Origin: an uncultured Ruegeria sp.
GTDB taxonomy: Bacteria; Pseudomonadota; Alphaproteobacteria; Rhodobacterales; Rhodobacteraceae
Assembly: GCF_947504215.1 (NCBI RefSeq)
Contig: NZ_CANNGO010000007.1
Location: 62,001-126,000 of the forward strand
DNA length: 64,000 bases
Direction: 5' to 3'
The position numbers were made by a program, and so were the translations under genes. Positions 10,871 to 19,853 of this stretch are shown one piece after another (the stretch's first letter is position 1; each line of letters opens with the position of its first letter). Under the pieces are notes generated by a model that saw only the letters and a program-made list of their open reading frames with translations, searched no databases and had not been told where the DNA came from.

Positions 10871-12580
10871 ATGACAAAAAAACGCCGTTCACAGCACTGG
10901 TATGGCAAGCTGGATAAGGATGGATTCATCCACCGGTCGTGGATGAAGAACCAAGGCTTTCCCGATCATGCCTTTGATGGGCGGCCTATCATCGGCATCT
11001 GTAACACATGGTCCGAACTGACCCCGTGCAACTCAGGTCTGCGCGATCTGGCCGAAGGCGTAAAACGCGGCGTATGGGAAGCCGGTGGTTTTCCGGTCGA
11101 GTTTCCGGTGATGTCGCTTGGCGAGACCCAGATGAAGCCGACGGCCATGCTGTTCCGCAACCTGCTGGCGATGGATGTCGAGGAATCGATCCGCGCCTAT
11201 GGCATCGACGGCGTTGTCCTGCTGGGCGGATGTGACAAGACCACACCCGGTCAGTTGATGGGCGCGGCGTCTGTAGATCTCCCCTCCATCGTTGTCAGCT
11301 CCGGACCGATGCTGAATGGTAAGTATCGCGGGCAGGACATTGGATCCGGTACAGATGTCTGGAAATTCTCCGAGGCAGTACGCGCCGGAGAAATGACCCT
11401 GAAAGACTTCATGAACGCCGAATCCGGTATGTCGCGCAGCGCCGGGGTCTGCATGACCATGGGTACTGCCTCAACCATGGCGTCGCTGGTCGAGGCAATG
11501 GGCATGAGCCTACCCACCAACGCCGCACTGCCCGCCGTTGACGCCCGTCGAATGGCGCTGGCACATCTGACCGGCAAGCGGATAGTCGAGATGGTGGACG
11601 AAGATCTGAAGCCATCCGACATCCTGACCAAAGAGGCGTTTGAAAACGCCATTCTGGCCAATGCCGCTGTTGGTGGCTCAACAAATGCGGTTGTGCACCT
11701 GCTTGCTTTGGCCGGTCGCGTTGGTATTGATCTGACCCTGAAAGACTTCGAACTCGGGTCCGAAATTCCCTTGTTGGTCAATTGCATGCCTTCGGGCAAA
11801 TATCTTATGGAAGATTTCTGCTATGCTGGCGGTGTGCCGGTGGTTCTGTCAGAACTCAAACCCTTTCTACGCCCAGCCAGGACGGTTCTGAATAAAGACA
11901 TTTCTGCCCATTACGAAGGCGCGGAATGCTTTAACCGCGATGTGATCCAAACCTTTGATGATCCAGTGAAACCCGCCGCTGGCTTGCGTGTACTGCGTGG
12001 TAATCTGGCGCCAAATGGAGCAATAGTGAAACCTTCGGCCGCAACGGATGAAATGCTCGAAACCGAGGCCGAGGCTTATGCTTTTGAAAGCATCGAAGAC
12101 CTGAAAGCCAACATTGACCGCGACGACCTGCCGGTCACACCCGAGACTATTCTGGTTCTCAAAGGCTGCGGCCCCAAGGGCTATCCGGGCATGCCCGAGG
12201 TCGGCAATATGCCGATCCCAGCCAAGCTGGTGAAGGAGGGTGTACGCGACATGATCCGCATCTCGGATGCGCGCATGTCCGGCACCGCATTCGGTACCGT
12301 GATCCTGCATGTCAGCCCCGAAGCGCAGGCCGGAGGTCCTTTGGCGCTGGTCAAAACCGGCGACCGCATTCGCGTTTCTGCCAGCAAAGGCGAGTTAGAG
12401 TTGCTTGTAGATGAAAAAGAACTGGACGCCCGACGGGCCTCATGGCAACCGGACGCGCCGCATTACACACGCGGCTATGCGAAACTGTATATAGATCACG
12501 TCCTACAAGCCGATCAGGGCGCGGACCTTGATTTCCTTGTCGGCAAAGACACCCGTCTCGTGACGAGAGAGAGCCACTAA
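10871..12580 (+). CDS. IlvD/Edd-family sugar acid dehydratase (probable galactonate dehydratase)
   Basis: 569 residues. Three cysteines, Cys53 (TPCNSG), Cys121 (GGCDKTTPGQ) and Cys194 (AGVCMTMGTA), match in spacing (68 and 73) the [2Fe-2S] ligands of L-arabinonate dehydratase, the sugar acid branch of this family. The neighbours DgoK and DgoA consume 2-keto-3-deoxygalactonate, so D-galactonate dehydration is the inferred reaction; activity on L-arabinonate or D-fuconate is also common in this group. It replaces the enolase-superfamily DgoD of E. coli. Its stop overlaps the start of the SDR gene (TAATG). Confidence 0.87.
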   Translation: MTKKRRSQHWYGKLDKDGFIHRSWMKNQGFPDHAFDGRPIIGICNTWSELTPCNSGLRDLAEGVKRGVWEAGGFPVEFPVMSLGETQMKPTAMLFRNLLAMDVEESIRAYGIDGVVLLGGCDKTTPGQLMGAASVDLPSIVVSSGPMLNGKYRGQDIGSGTDVWKFSEAVRAGEMTLKDFMNAESGMSRSAGVCMTMGTASTMASLVEAMGMSLPTNAALPAVDARRMALAHLTGKRIVEMVDEDLKPSDILTKEAFENAILANAAVGGSTNAVVHLLALAGRVGIDLTLKDFELGSEIPLLVNCMPSGKYLMEDFCYAGGVPVVLSELKPFLRPARTVLNKDISAHYEGAECFNRDVIQTFDDPVKPAAGLRVLRGNLAPNGAIVKPSAATDEMLETEAEAYAFESIEDLKANIDRDDLPVTPETILVLKGCGPKGYPGMPEVGNMPIPAKLVKEGVRDMIRISDARMSGTAFGTVILHVSPEAQAGGPLALVKTGDRIRVSASKGELELLVDEKELDARRASWQPDAPHYTRGYAKLYIDHVLQADQGADLDFLVGKDTRLVTRESH

Positions 12581-13347
12581 TGGATCAATCAACCACATTC
12601 CACGACCTCAATGGTGCATCCGTATACATCACCGGGGGCGGATCCGGTGTTGGTGCCGCGTTGACGGATGGATTCCTTGCGCAGGGTGCAAACGTCGCCT
12701 TTATTGGTCGCTCAGATGCGACTGCCTTTGTGGATGAAATGCGCGACAAGCACGGCCGTGCGCCCTTGTTCATGCAGGGCGACATGACGGATACCGAGTT
12801 GTTACACGCAACGATGACCAAGGCTTCCGAGGCACATGGGCCGCTGAGTGTTCTGGTGAACAACGCCGCAAATGACGAACGTCATTCGCTTGACGAAACC
12901 ACGCCTGAGTTTTGGGACTGGATGATCGAGGTCAATCTCAAGGCCTACTACTTCGCTTGTCAGGAGGCCGCGCGTCAGATGCAGGACAAGGGCGGATCGA
13001 TCATCAATTTCAGCTCGATCAGTTATATGATGGGTAATTCCGGCTATCCGATCTACACGACCTCGAACGCTGGGATCACGGGAATGACCCGCTCGTTGGC
13101 GCGGGAATTGGGTCCACACAAAATCCGCGTGAATGCCTTGGCACCCGGATGGGTGTTGACGCAGAAACAATTGGATATGTGGGCCACGCCTAAGGATCTG
13201 GCAGCACATTTGGATCGTCAATGCTTGAAAGAGCACCTGACGCCCGAGGACATGATAGCCCCGACCTTGTTCTTGGCCTCCGAGGCCAGCCGCGCGATGA
13301 CAGGTCAATGCATGGCCGTTGACGGCGGCGTGGTAGTGTCTGGATGA
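12580..13347 (+). CDS. SDR-family dehydrogenase, probable D-galactose 1-dehydrogenase
   Basis: 255 residues, classical short-chain dehydrogenase. The cofactor loop is TGGGSGVG (residues 18-25), followed by NNAAN and the structural Asn119. Catalytic Ser146 and Tyr159 are present, but the lysine of Tyr-x-x-x-Lys is replaced by Asn163 (YTTSN). The C-terminal region (QCLKEHLTPED) resembles the XylB-type aldose dehydrogenases. From context it should oxidise galactose to galactonolactone for the SMP-30 lactonase two genes on. The missing lysine may mean altered or lost activity. Confidence 0.82.
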   Translation: MDQSTTFHDLNGASVYITGGGSGVGAALTDGFLAQGANVAFIGRSDATAFVDEMRDKHGRAPLFMQGDMTDTELLHATMTKASEAHGPLSVLVNNAANDERHSLDETTPEFWDWMIEVNLKAYYFACQEAARQMQDKGGSIINFSSISYMMGNSGYPIYTTSNAGITGMTRSLARELGPHKIRVNALAPGWVLTQKQLDMWATPKDLAAHLDRQCLKEHLTPEDMIAPTLFLASEASRAMTGQCMAVDGGVVVSG

Positions 13348-13351
13348 TGTC

Positions 13352-14245
13352 ATGAACACAGAATGGATCGCCGCCGATTGGGGAACGTCGCACCTACGGG
13401 TCTGGGCCATGCAGGGCGAAGCCGTATTGGATCAGGCAAAATCAAACCGCGGTATGGCACGATTGGCCGGAGGGGATTTCCAAACGGCCCTGTTGGACCT
13501 CATAGGTGGCTGGTTGGGTTCTGGCCCCGTTGACGTGATGGCATGCGGGATGGTTGGCGCGCGGCAGGGGTGGGTCGAAGCACCCTACTCTGCCGTTCCT
13601 TCGACCCCGGTTCCAACAGTCCCCATCCGCGTTCCCAATACGGACTCGCGCATTCGTGCGTTTGTTGTGCCTGGCCTCAAACAGAACAACCCGCCCGACG
13701 TCATGCGTGGTGAAGAAACCCAGATTGCGGGTTTTCTGGCCACGCGACCGAACTGGGATGGCGTTCTCTGCCTGCCGGGAACGCATACCAAATGGGTGCA
13801 GATCAGTGCCGGAGAAGTCATAAGTTTCCGCACCTTCATGACAGGTGAATTGTTCGAACTGTTGCGCGGTCAGTCCGTCCTGAAGCATTCGGTCGCAGAA
13901 GGCTGGGACGAGGACGCTTTTGCAGATGCAGTTGCGGACACCTTATCCAAGCCCGAGCAGCTGGCTGCCCGGTTATTTGGCTTACGCGCCGCCGATCTGT
14001 TGCAGGGTCAGGACGCAGGCGTCGCACGCGCAAAGCTGTCTGGCCTGTTGATCGGTGCGGAGCTGGCCGCCACCCGACCCTATTGGCTGGGACAGCAACT
14101 GGCCACAATTGGCGCGGACGAGGTGTCACACATCTATGCGAAGGCCCTGCAACAACAAGGCGCTGTTGTCGAAACCGCGAACGCCACACAAACCACTCTG
14201 GCAGGCCTCTCACTGGCCCGGAACCTGACGAGGCAAACCGCATGA
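13352..14245 (+). CDS. dgoK: 2-dehydro-3-deoxygalactonokinase
   Basis: 297 residues, full length for DgoK. The N-terminal phosphate-binding motif AADWGTSHLRVW and the segments CGMVGARQGWVEAPY and CLPGTHTKWV are characteristic. It phosphorylates 2-keto-3-deoxygalactonate with ATP, giving the 6-phospho product split by the next enzyme. It starts 4 bases after the SDR gene, and its stop overlaps the dgoA start (ATGA). Confidence 0.93.
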   Translation: MNTEWIAADWGTSHLRVWAMQGEAVLDQAKSNRGMARLAGGDFQTALLDLIGGWLGSGPVDVMACGMVGARQGWVEAPYSAVPSTPVPTVPIRVPNTDSRIRAFVVPGLKQNNPPDVMRGEETQIAGFLATRPNWDGVLCLPGTHTKWVQISAGEVISFRTFMTGELFELLRGQSVLKHSVAEGWDEDAFADAVADTLSKPEQLAARLFGLRAADLLQGQDAGVARAKLSGLLIGAELAATRPYWLGQQLATIGADEVSHIYAKALQQQGAVVETANATQTTLAGLSLARNLTRQTA

Positions 14246-14847
14246 GCCGTCCTATCATCGCCATCCTGCGCGGATTGCAACCATCCGAAGCCGAAGCTGT
14301 TGGACGCGCCGTGATTGACGCCGGAATCGACCGGATCGAAGTACCCTTGAACTCACCCGACCCGCTGACAAGTATTGGTTTGCTGGCAGAGGCGTTTGGA
14401 GATCGTTCACTGATCGGCGCGGGCACTGTGCTGACACCCGAACAGGTCGAGGCCGTTTCGAGTGTTGGCGGCAAGCTGATCGTCTCACCTAACTATGATG
14501 CGGATGTGATTGGCCGTACCGTCGCGCTTAACATGCAAAGTTGGCCGGGTATCTACACACCCACCGAAGCGCTTGCCGCGCTGAAAGCTGGTGCCACAGG
14601 ATTGAAACTGTTCCCTGGTGTTATGGCTGGCCCTTCGGGCTTGGCGGCGCTGCGCCCGGTATTGCCGACTGGTGCGCTTGTGTTTGCCGTGGGTGGCGCC
14701 GGACCAGAGAACTTTGGTCAATGGATCAAGGCTGGTGCCGATGGCTTTGGTATTGGATCCGCGCTTTATAAACTAGGCATGCAGGTCGCTGAGATCGCAG
14801 ACCGGGCTGCAAAGATTGTAGCGGCCTATGATGAGGCCGCAAAATGA
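14242..14847 (+). CDS. dgoA: 2-dehydro-3-deoxy-6-phosphogalactonate aldolase
   Basis: 201 residues, class I KDPG/KDPGal aldolase. Schiff-base Lys122 sits in GLKLFPG and Glu33 in RIEVPL, matching the E. coli enzyme. Products are pyruvate and glyceraldehyde 3-phosphate. I chose the ATG at 14242 because it overlaps the dgoK stop as ATGA and gives the normal family length; an upstream in-frame start would add about 50 unrelated residues inside dgoK. The stop overlaps the lactonase start in the same way. Confidence 0.93.
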   Translation: MSRPIIAILRGLQPSEAEAVGRAVIDAGIDRIEVPLNSPDPLTSIGLLAEAFGDRSLIGAGTVLTPEQVEAVSSVGGKLIVSPNYDADVIGRTVALNMQSWPGIYTPTEALAALKAGATGLKLFPGVMAGPSGLAALRPVLPTGALVFAVGGAGPENFGQWIKAGADGFGIGSALYKLGMQVAEIADRAAKIVAAYDEAAK

Positions 14848-15704
14848 GCACGGTCTTTGACGACCGCCCCTGTCAGTTGGGCGAAGGGCCGCTATGGCAC
14901 CCCGAAAGGCAGCAGCTGTTCTGGTTCGACATTGTTGGCAAGCGCCTGATGACCCGCACGAGCGACGAGCAACAAAGCTGGGACTTTCCTGAACATGTCT
15001 CAGCCGCAGGTTGGATTGATCGCGACACGCTTCTGGTCGCCTCAGAAACCGGGCTTTGGCAGTTTGAACTGCCAACGGGAAAAAAGGTATCGGTTACCCC
15101 GCTTGAGGCTGATAACCCGGTGACCCGGTCCAATGACGGGCGCGCTGATCCGTGGGGGGGGTTCTGGATTGGAACCATGGGCAAACAGGCAGAACCCGGC
15201 GCTGGCTCAATTTATCGGTACTGGCGGGGTGAGTTGCGTCGTCTGGTACCCGATGTGACTATCTCAAATGCAATTTGCTTCGCGCCGGATCGTTCTTGCG
15301 CCTATTTCTGTGATACGCGCACCCGGTTAGTCATGCGCTGGGATTTGAACGCGGAAACAGGATGGCCTGACGGGGACAGCACCGTCTTTCTCGACTTACG
15401 TGATGAAGGCCTGAACCCCGATGGCGCTGTGATCGACGCACAGGGCAACATCTGGATCGCGCAATGGGGCGTGGGCCGGGTTGCGATCTACAGCCCCGAA
15501 GGGTACTTCCTTCGCGCTGTTACCTTTGAAGCATCCCATACGTCGTGCCCGGCATTTGGTGGCGCAGATTTGACGACACTCTTTTGTACGACCGCGCGTG
15601 AAGGGCTAAGTGCAAATGAGATTGAAACACAACCTACCAACGGAATGACCTTTGCCCACGAAAATGCAGGGCTAGGTCGGGCAGAACACAGAGTCATCTT
15701 ATGA
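14844..15704 (+). CDS. SMP-30/gluconolactonase-family lactonase
   Basis: 286 residues, six-bladed beta-propeller of the SMP-30 family. The metal-binding Glu near the N-terminus lies in LGEGPLWHPE. The motif SNDGRADPWGGFWIGTMG carries the conserved Asn and Asp, and GLNPDGAVIDAQGNIWIA carries the later Asp. It most likely opens galactono-lactone made by the SDR enzyme. ATGA overlaps on both sides place it tightly in the operon. Confidence 0.88.
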   Translation: MSTVFDDRPCQLGEGPLWHPERQQLFWFDIVGKRLMTRTSDEQQSWDFPEHVSAAGWIDRDTLLVASETGLWQFELPTGKKVSVTPLEADNPVTRSNDGRADPWGGFWIGTMGKQAEPGAGSIYRYWRGELRRLVPDVTISNAICFAPDRSCAYFCDTRTRLVMRWDLNAETGWPDGDSTVFLDLRDEGLNPDGAVIDAQGNIWIAQWGVGRVAIYSPEGYFLRAVTFEASHTSCPAFGGADLTTLFCTTAREGLSANEIETQPTNGMTFAHENAGLGRAEHRVIL

Positions 15705-17620
15705 AGCCAGAACTTGGCGTTTGCTACTACCCCGAACATTGGCCAGAGGCGATGTGGTCGGAAGATGCCGCACGCATGGTCGAAACCGGCCTGTCATGGG
15801 TCCGGATTGGTGAATTCAGCTGGAGCCGGATGGAACCGCGCCCCGGCGATCTGCAATTTGACTGGCTGGACCGCGCCATCGAAACGCTTGGCGCAGCTGG
15901 ATTGAAGGTTGTGCTGGGCACACCCACGGCGACGCCACCCAGATGGGTTCTGGACAAGCATCCGGATATGTTGGCGGTGGATGAACAGGGGAGCGCGCGT
16001 AAATTTGGATCGCGACGCCACTATTGCTTTAACCATCAGGGTTACATCGATGAATGCGCGCGGATTGCGCGGATCATGGGCGAACGCTATGGGCGAAATC
16101 CGCATGTTGCCGCCTGGCAGATTGACAACGAATATGGCTGCCACGACACCACCATCAGTTACAGCCCCTCCGCCCTGCAGGCGTTTCAAAGCTGGTTGGC
16201 AACTCAATACCAAACCATTACAGCCCTGAACGAAGCATGGGGCAATGTCTTCTGGTCGATGGAGTACAACAGTTTCGATCAGATTGATCTTCCCAACTTC
16301 ACTGTGACCGATCCCAACCCGGCACATGTGCTGGCCTTCCGCCGCTTTAGCTCGGATCAGGTGGTGGCGTTTAACAAGGCGCAGGTGGATGTTCTGCGCC
16401 CTTTGACAGATGCCCCGCTACTGCACAACTACATGGGTCGTACGCTGGAATTCGACCATTTCGAGGTTGGCGCCGATCTGGATATCGCCACATGGGACAG
16501 CTATCCGATCGGGTTCCTGTCTGATCGACTGCAGGCAGATGAGGCGCATAAAACAGCGTTTCTACAACAGGGTGACCCGGACATGCAGGCGTTTCACCAT
16601 GATCTGTACCGCGCTGTCGGGCGTGGCCGTTGGTGGGTGATGGAACAGCAACCCGGGCCGGTTAACTGGGCCCCTTACAACCCTGCGCCCCTGCCTGGGA
16701 TGGTACGCCTTTGGTCACTTGAAGCGGTTGCGCACGGGGCTGAAGTGGTCAGCTATTTTCGCTGGCGGCAGGCGCCATTTGCACAAGAGCAGATGCATGC
16801 GGGACTGTTGGCGCCAGACAACCGCCCTGCCCCAGCGCTGGCCGAAGCACGCCAAACCGCTGATGACTTGGCGAAACTTGGCACCGTCGAGCAGGCACGG
16901 GCAAAGGTGGCAATCGTGTTCGACTATGCCTCGGACTGGGCCTGGGCAACCCAACCGCAAGGGGCCGGCTTCGACTATTTCGAACTGGTTCTCTCGACCT
17001 ACCGAGCGCTGCGGCGCGCTGGGTTCTCAGTGGACTTCCTTTCGACCACGGACATTCCTAAAAGCGGTTACGCCGTGATCTTTGCAACCGGCCTGGCGAC
17101 GGTGGACCACGATTTCGAGCAGAGGCTGACGGACGGCTGCGACTTAGCAATTCTCGGGCCAAGAGCCGGAGCAATAACCCATGACTTTCAAATTCCCGAA
17201 CCGGGACGCCCCGGCCTGTCGGGGTTGGATTGCCATGTTGATCTGGTAGAAACTCTACCGCCAAATGTAACGCGCCCAGTCGATGGCGGTGGTGCGGCCG
17301 AGCACTGGATTGACCGACTGTCAGGCGATGCCCCAAACCTGCTGTCCTTTGCAGATTCAACCGCCGCACTGAAAGGCACGGATGGTATCTGGTATCTGGC
17401 GGGGTCCCCGAACGAGGCGCTTTGGGATCGTATTATTGCCATGGCCGCAAAGGCAACCGGATTGACCGTTAATGCGATGCCAGCGGGTCTGCGTCGACGC
17501 GAAACTGCGGACCATGACTTTCTGATCAATTACAATGCGCATCCCGTCGATTGGAACAGGCGCGTGATCCAAGGCTGTGATGTCGCTATCTTACAGCGCA
17601 ATCTGCCCGGTAAAACCTGA
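15701..17620 (+). CDS. GH42 beta-galactosidase
   Basis: 639 residues, typical GH42 length, without a signal peptide, so cytosolic. The acid/base Glu144 lies in QIDNEYG and the nucleophile Glu315 in VMEQQPGPVNW. The N-terminal LGVCYYPEHWPE is the usual start of the TIM barrel; a trimerisation (glutamine-amidotransferase-like) domain and a small C-terminal beta domain follow. It releases galactose from beta-galactosides. It is the last gene of the operon, and a stem-loop covers its stop codon. A paralogue lies at 22333-24324. Confidence 0.93.
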   Translation: MKPELGVCYYPEHWPEAMWSEDAARMVETGLSWVRIGEFSWSRMEPRPGDLQFDWLDRAIETLGAAGLKVVLGTPTATPPRWVLDKHPDMLAVDEQGSARKFGSRRHYCFNHQGYIDECARIARIMGERYGRNPHVAAWQIDNEYGCHDTTISYSPSALQAFQSWLATQYQTITALNEAWGNVFWSMEYNSFDQIDLPNFTVTDPNPAHVLAFRRFSSDQVVAFNKAQVDVLRPLTDAPLLHNYMGRTLEFDHFEVGADLDIATWDSYPIGFLSDRLQADEAHKTAFLQQGDPDMQAFHHDLYRAVGRGRWWVMEQQPGPVNWAPYNPAPLPGMVRLWSLEAVAHGAEVVSYFRWRQAPFAQEQMHAGLLAPDNRPAPALAEARQTADDLAKLGTVEQARAKVAIVFDYASDWAWATQPQGAGFDYFELVLSTYRALRRAGFSVDFLSTTDIPKSGYAVIFATGLATVDHDFEQRLTDGCDLAILGPRAGAITHDFQIPEPGRPGLSGLDCHVDLVETLPPNVTRPVDGGGAAEHWIDRLSGDAPNLLSFADSTAALKGTDGIWYLAGSPNEALWDRIIAMAAKATGLTVNAMPAGLRRRETADHDFLINYNAHPVDWNRRVIQGCDVAILQRNLPGKT

Positions 17621-17635
17621 GTTCTTACCGGGCAG
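17603..17635. terminator. Bidirectional hairpin between convergent operons
   Basis: Perfect 11-bp stem CTGCCCGGTAA / TTACCGGGCAG with an 11-base loop. It includes the GH42 stop codon and lies before the converging permease gene. There is no T run in either direction. A second small hairpin, GTAGCT-AAA-AGCTAC, follows at 17650-17664 over the stop of the permease gene. Confidence 0.6.
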
Positions 17636-17660
17636 ACGCAGAAGCTTGGGTAGCTAAAAG

Positions 17661-18923
17661 CTACTGATCACTTTGCAGGCTGTTGGGGTCAAAGACCCCT
17701 CCGAAACCGCTGTTGTTAGAGGGTTCGCTTTCAGTATCGGATGCACCGTCGTCGCCATCACCACCCAACGAATTCGGTGCAAACACGTTGCCAAAGCCGC
17801 TATTGTTGGATGGTTTTGGAGCAGATTGCGCCTCGCCTTGTTCAGCTTCCTGGGCCTCTTGCTGCTTGCGCCGTTCTTCGCGCTGCTTGCGCAGCTCCTG
17901 AATGCGCTGTTCAGCTTCAAGCTGCTTTTGCTCGCGCACATCTGCTATACACTGCGCCGGGTTGTATGCGGTTGCCGTACCAACCACTGTGATCGTCGCC
18001 ACAGCAAACACAACCAACAGAACTGCGGCCATGTTCCCCGCGAAAAAGCTGGGCAGTTTGATCTTTCCAGCGAGTTCTTCGACCGTAGCCTCTTTGCGCG
18101 CCGCGGCGACCAGTTCTTGACGTTTCAACTTGGCTTCGTTCAGCAAGGCAAAGAATACCGTCAATGCCACAATGATGAAGGCCAGCGCTGAAATCGCAGG
18201 CGTGATGCCATAGCGAACCTTCTGCGCCAGTTCGATCGTCAGCGTCGGGTATTCCCCAAAGGTGAAGGTGGTGGTGTTGTAGTTCTCAAAAGATGCGAGA
18301 AATGCCAGCACTGCGGCTGACGCGATGGCAGGGCGCATAAACGGCAGCATGATCTTGCGGAACGCTTGCGCATGGGTTGCGCCAAGGTCCAATGCGGCCT
18401 CGGTCAGCGCCATGTCATACCGCTGCAAACGGGCCACCAACACCAGCATGCAATAGCTGGCGATAAAGGTGGACTGGCCAATCACCGTCAGAAAGATGCC
18501 GTTCGACAGGAAACTGTCAGCACCCAGCCCGAGCATCCGATTGATCCGATCCCAAAAGACCAGGGTCGAGATACCCAGAACAACACCCGGGATCAGGATC
18601 GGCGCGATGATGATTGTGTAGTATGTGGCACGCAGCTTCGGCCATATCTGCGTCAGCATCAGAGCCCCGGCCAGGCCCATCGCGACGGACAGAGCCACCG
18701 TACCAGCCCCAATAATCAGCGAGTTCTTGATGCCGTTCAAAATACGCTGATCCTGAAACAACTCTCCGAACCACTGGAAGGTCAGACATTCCCACGGGCT
18801 CATCCTTGGGAAGCCCGAAGAGTTGAAGGCCGTGACCGACATGATGACGAGCGGGCCCAGCAGGTAGGCGAAGAAGATCGCCAGATAGACCCATATGCTT
18901 ATGCGGAGGAAGGAAGTATTCAT
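17661..18923 (-). CDS. Polyamine-type ABC permease (PotC-like) with an added C-terminal tail
   Basis: 420 residues. Residues 1-265 form a normal PotC-like permease with six helices and an EAA loop (EAALDLGATHAQAFRKIMLP, 175-194). PotC proteins usually end there. This one continues with a charged linker (266-290), a seventh hydrophobic helix (about 297-318), a Cys at 325, a Glu/Gln/Arg-rich probable coiled coil (326-365) and two near-identical 16-residue repeats (371-386 and 401-416). If the extra helix crosses the membrane, the tail is periplasmic. The start overlaps the stop of the preceding permease gene (ATGA). Confidence 0.85.
   Translation of the reverse strand: MNTSFLRISIWVYLAIFFAYLLGPLVIMSVTAFNSSGFPRMSPWECLTFQWFGELFQDQRILNGIKNSLIIGAGTVALSVAMGLAGALMLTQIWPKLRATYYTIIIAPILIPGVVLGISTLVFWDRINRMLGLGADSFLSNGIFLTVIGQSTFIASYCMLVLVARLQRYDMALTEAALDLGATHAQAFRKIMLPFMRPAIASAAVLAFLASFENYNTTTFTFGEYPTLTIELAQKVRYGITPAISALAFIIVALTVFFALLNEAKLKRQELVAAARKEATVEELAGKIKLPSFFAGNMAAVLLVVFAVATITVVGTATAYNPAQCIADVREQKQLEAEQRIQELRKQREERRKQQEAQEAEQGEAQSAPKPSNNSGFGNVFAPNSLGGDGDDGASDTESEPSNNSGFGGVFDPNSLQSDQ
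17676..17813 (-). repeat. Two-copy peptide repeat in the permease tail
   Basis: PSNNSGFGNVFAPNSL (codons at 17766-17813) and PSNNSGFGGVFDPNSL (codons at 17676-17723) differ at two residues and start 30 residues apart. An acidic Gly/Asp/Ser/Glu spacer joins them. The DNA copies have diverged at silent sites, so the peptide appears to be under selection. Confidence 0.85.
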
Positions 18924-19840
18924 TTCCCGATATCCCCCATGTTCACCTTGAACAGGCGCATGACGGCCAGCACGAACAGGATACAGGTCACCAGCAGCAC
19001 GATGGCGTAGGCGGCGCCTTGTGGCCAGTCATTGTTGTCGTTGAACTGTTGATAGATCAGTTGTGTGAACCACAGACTTGAGGGCCCGCCCAGAATTTGG
19101 GGGGCAGCAAGCGCACCCGCGCTGAGCATGAAGACCATCGTACAGCCCGAACTGATGCCCGGTTTGGCATAAGGAATGACCACGCGCCAATGGATCCGCC
19201 ACCATGGTGCACCCAAATCCCGTGCGGCTTCGATCTGGTTTCTATCCAGACTTTCAATCACGTTATACATCGGGAAAATCATCAGCAGGATGTAGGCATA
19301 GCCCAACCCCGCATATAGCGCGATGTCGTTGCGGATGAAATCAAACGGCACATCCCAGATCCCAAGCCCCACAAACAGCGTGTTGAGAACACCCGTTTCG
19401 CCAAAGATGATCCGCAAGGCAAAGGCACGCAGGATCTCGTTGATCCAATACGGGATGATCAGCATGATCGCAAAAATGCGGATATGGCTGCCTTCGGTCT
19501 GACCAAGATAATAGGCGATCGGATAACAGATGATCAGGTTGAAGATCGTGACGCAGACCGCAGCAACCAATGTACGGAAAAACACTCGAAGATCGACGGT
19601 GTTGTAGTCCTGACTACCGCCTTCAGGGCCAAAGACCAGATACTTGTAGTTTTCGAGCGTATAGACGTCCTTCGGCCCGCCAATCTCAGGGGGCGGCAAG
19701 TTTGGGCGGAAAGAAAAGTCGAGCATCGACAGCTGTGGCAGGATGATCAGGCCAATCGTCCAGAACAGGACGAAACCCAGGATCGCCGCCCCCATACCAA
19801 TGCCGTTGCGGTTGAAAAACTCCTTTAGGAAGCCGGGCAT
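18920..19840 (-). CDS. Polyamine-type ABC permease (PotB-like)
   Basis: 306 residues from the ATG at 19840 (MPGFLKEFFNRNG). The frame is open further upstream, but that stretch is out-of-frame sequence of the ATPase gene and codes for nothing recognisable. About six membrane helices, with the EAA loop EAARDLGAPWWRIHWRVVIP near residues 210-230. It forms the channel with the PotC-like partner. It starts 13 bp after the ATPase stop. Confidence 0.9.
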   Translation of the reverse strand: MPGFLKEFFNRNGIGMGAAILGFVLFWTIGLIILPQLSMLDFSFRPNLPPPEIGGPKDVYTLENYKYLVFGPEGGSQDYNTVDLRVFFRTLVAAVCVTIFNLIICYPIAYYLGQTEGSHIRIFAIMLIIPYWINEILRAFALRIIFGETGVLNTLFVGLGIWDVPFDFIRNDIALYAGLGYAYILLMIFPMYNVIESLDRNQIEAARDLGAPWWRIHWRVVIPYAKPGISSGCTMVFMLSAGALAAPQILGGPSSLWFTQLIYQQFNDNNDWPQGAAYAIVLLVTCILFVLAVMRLFKVNMGDIGK

Positions 19841-19853
19841 ATCTTTGGCCTCC

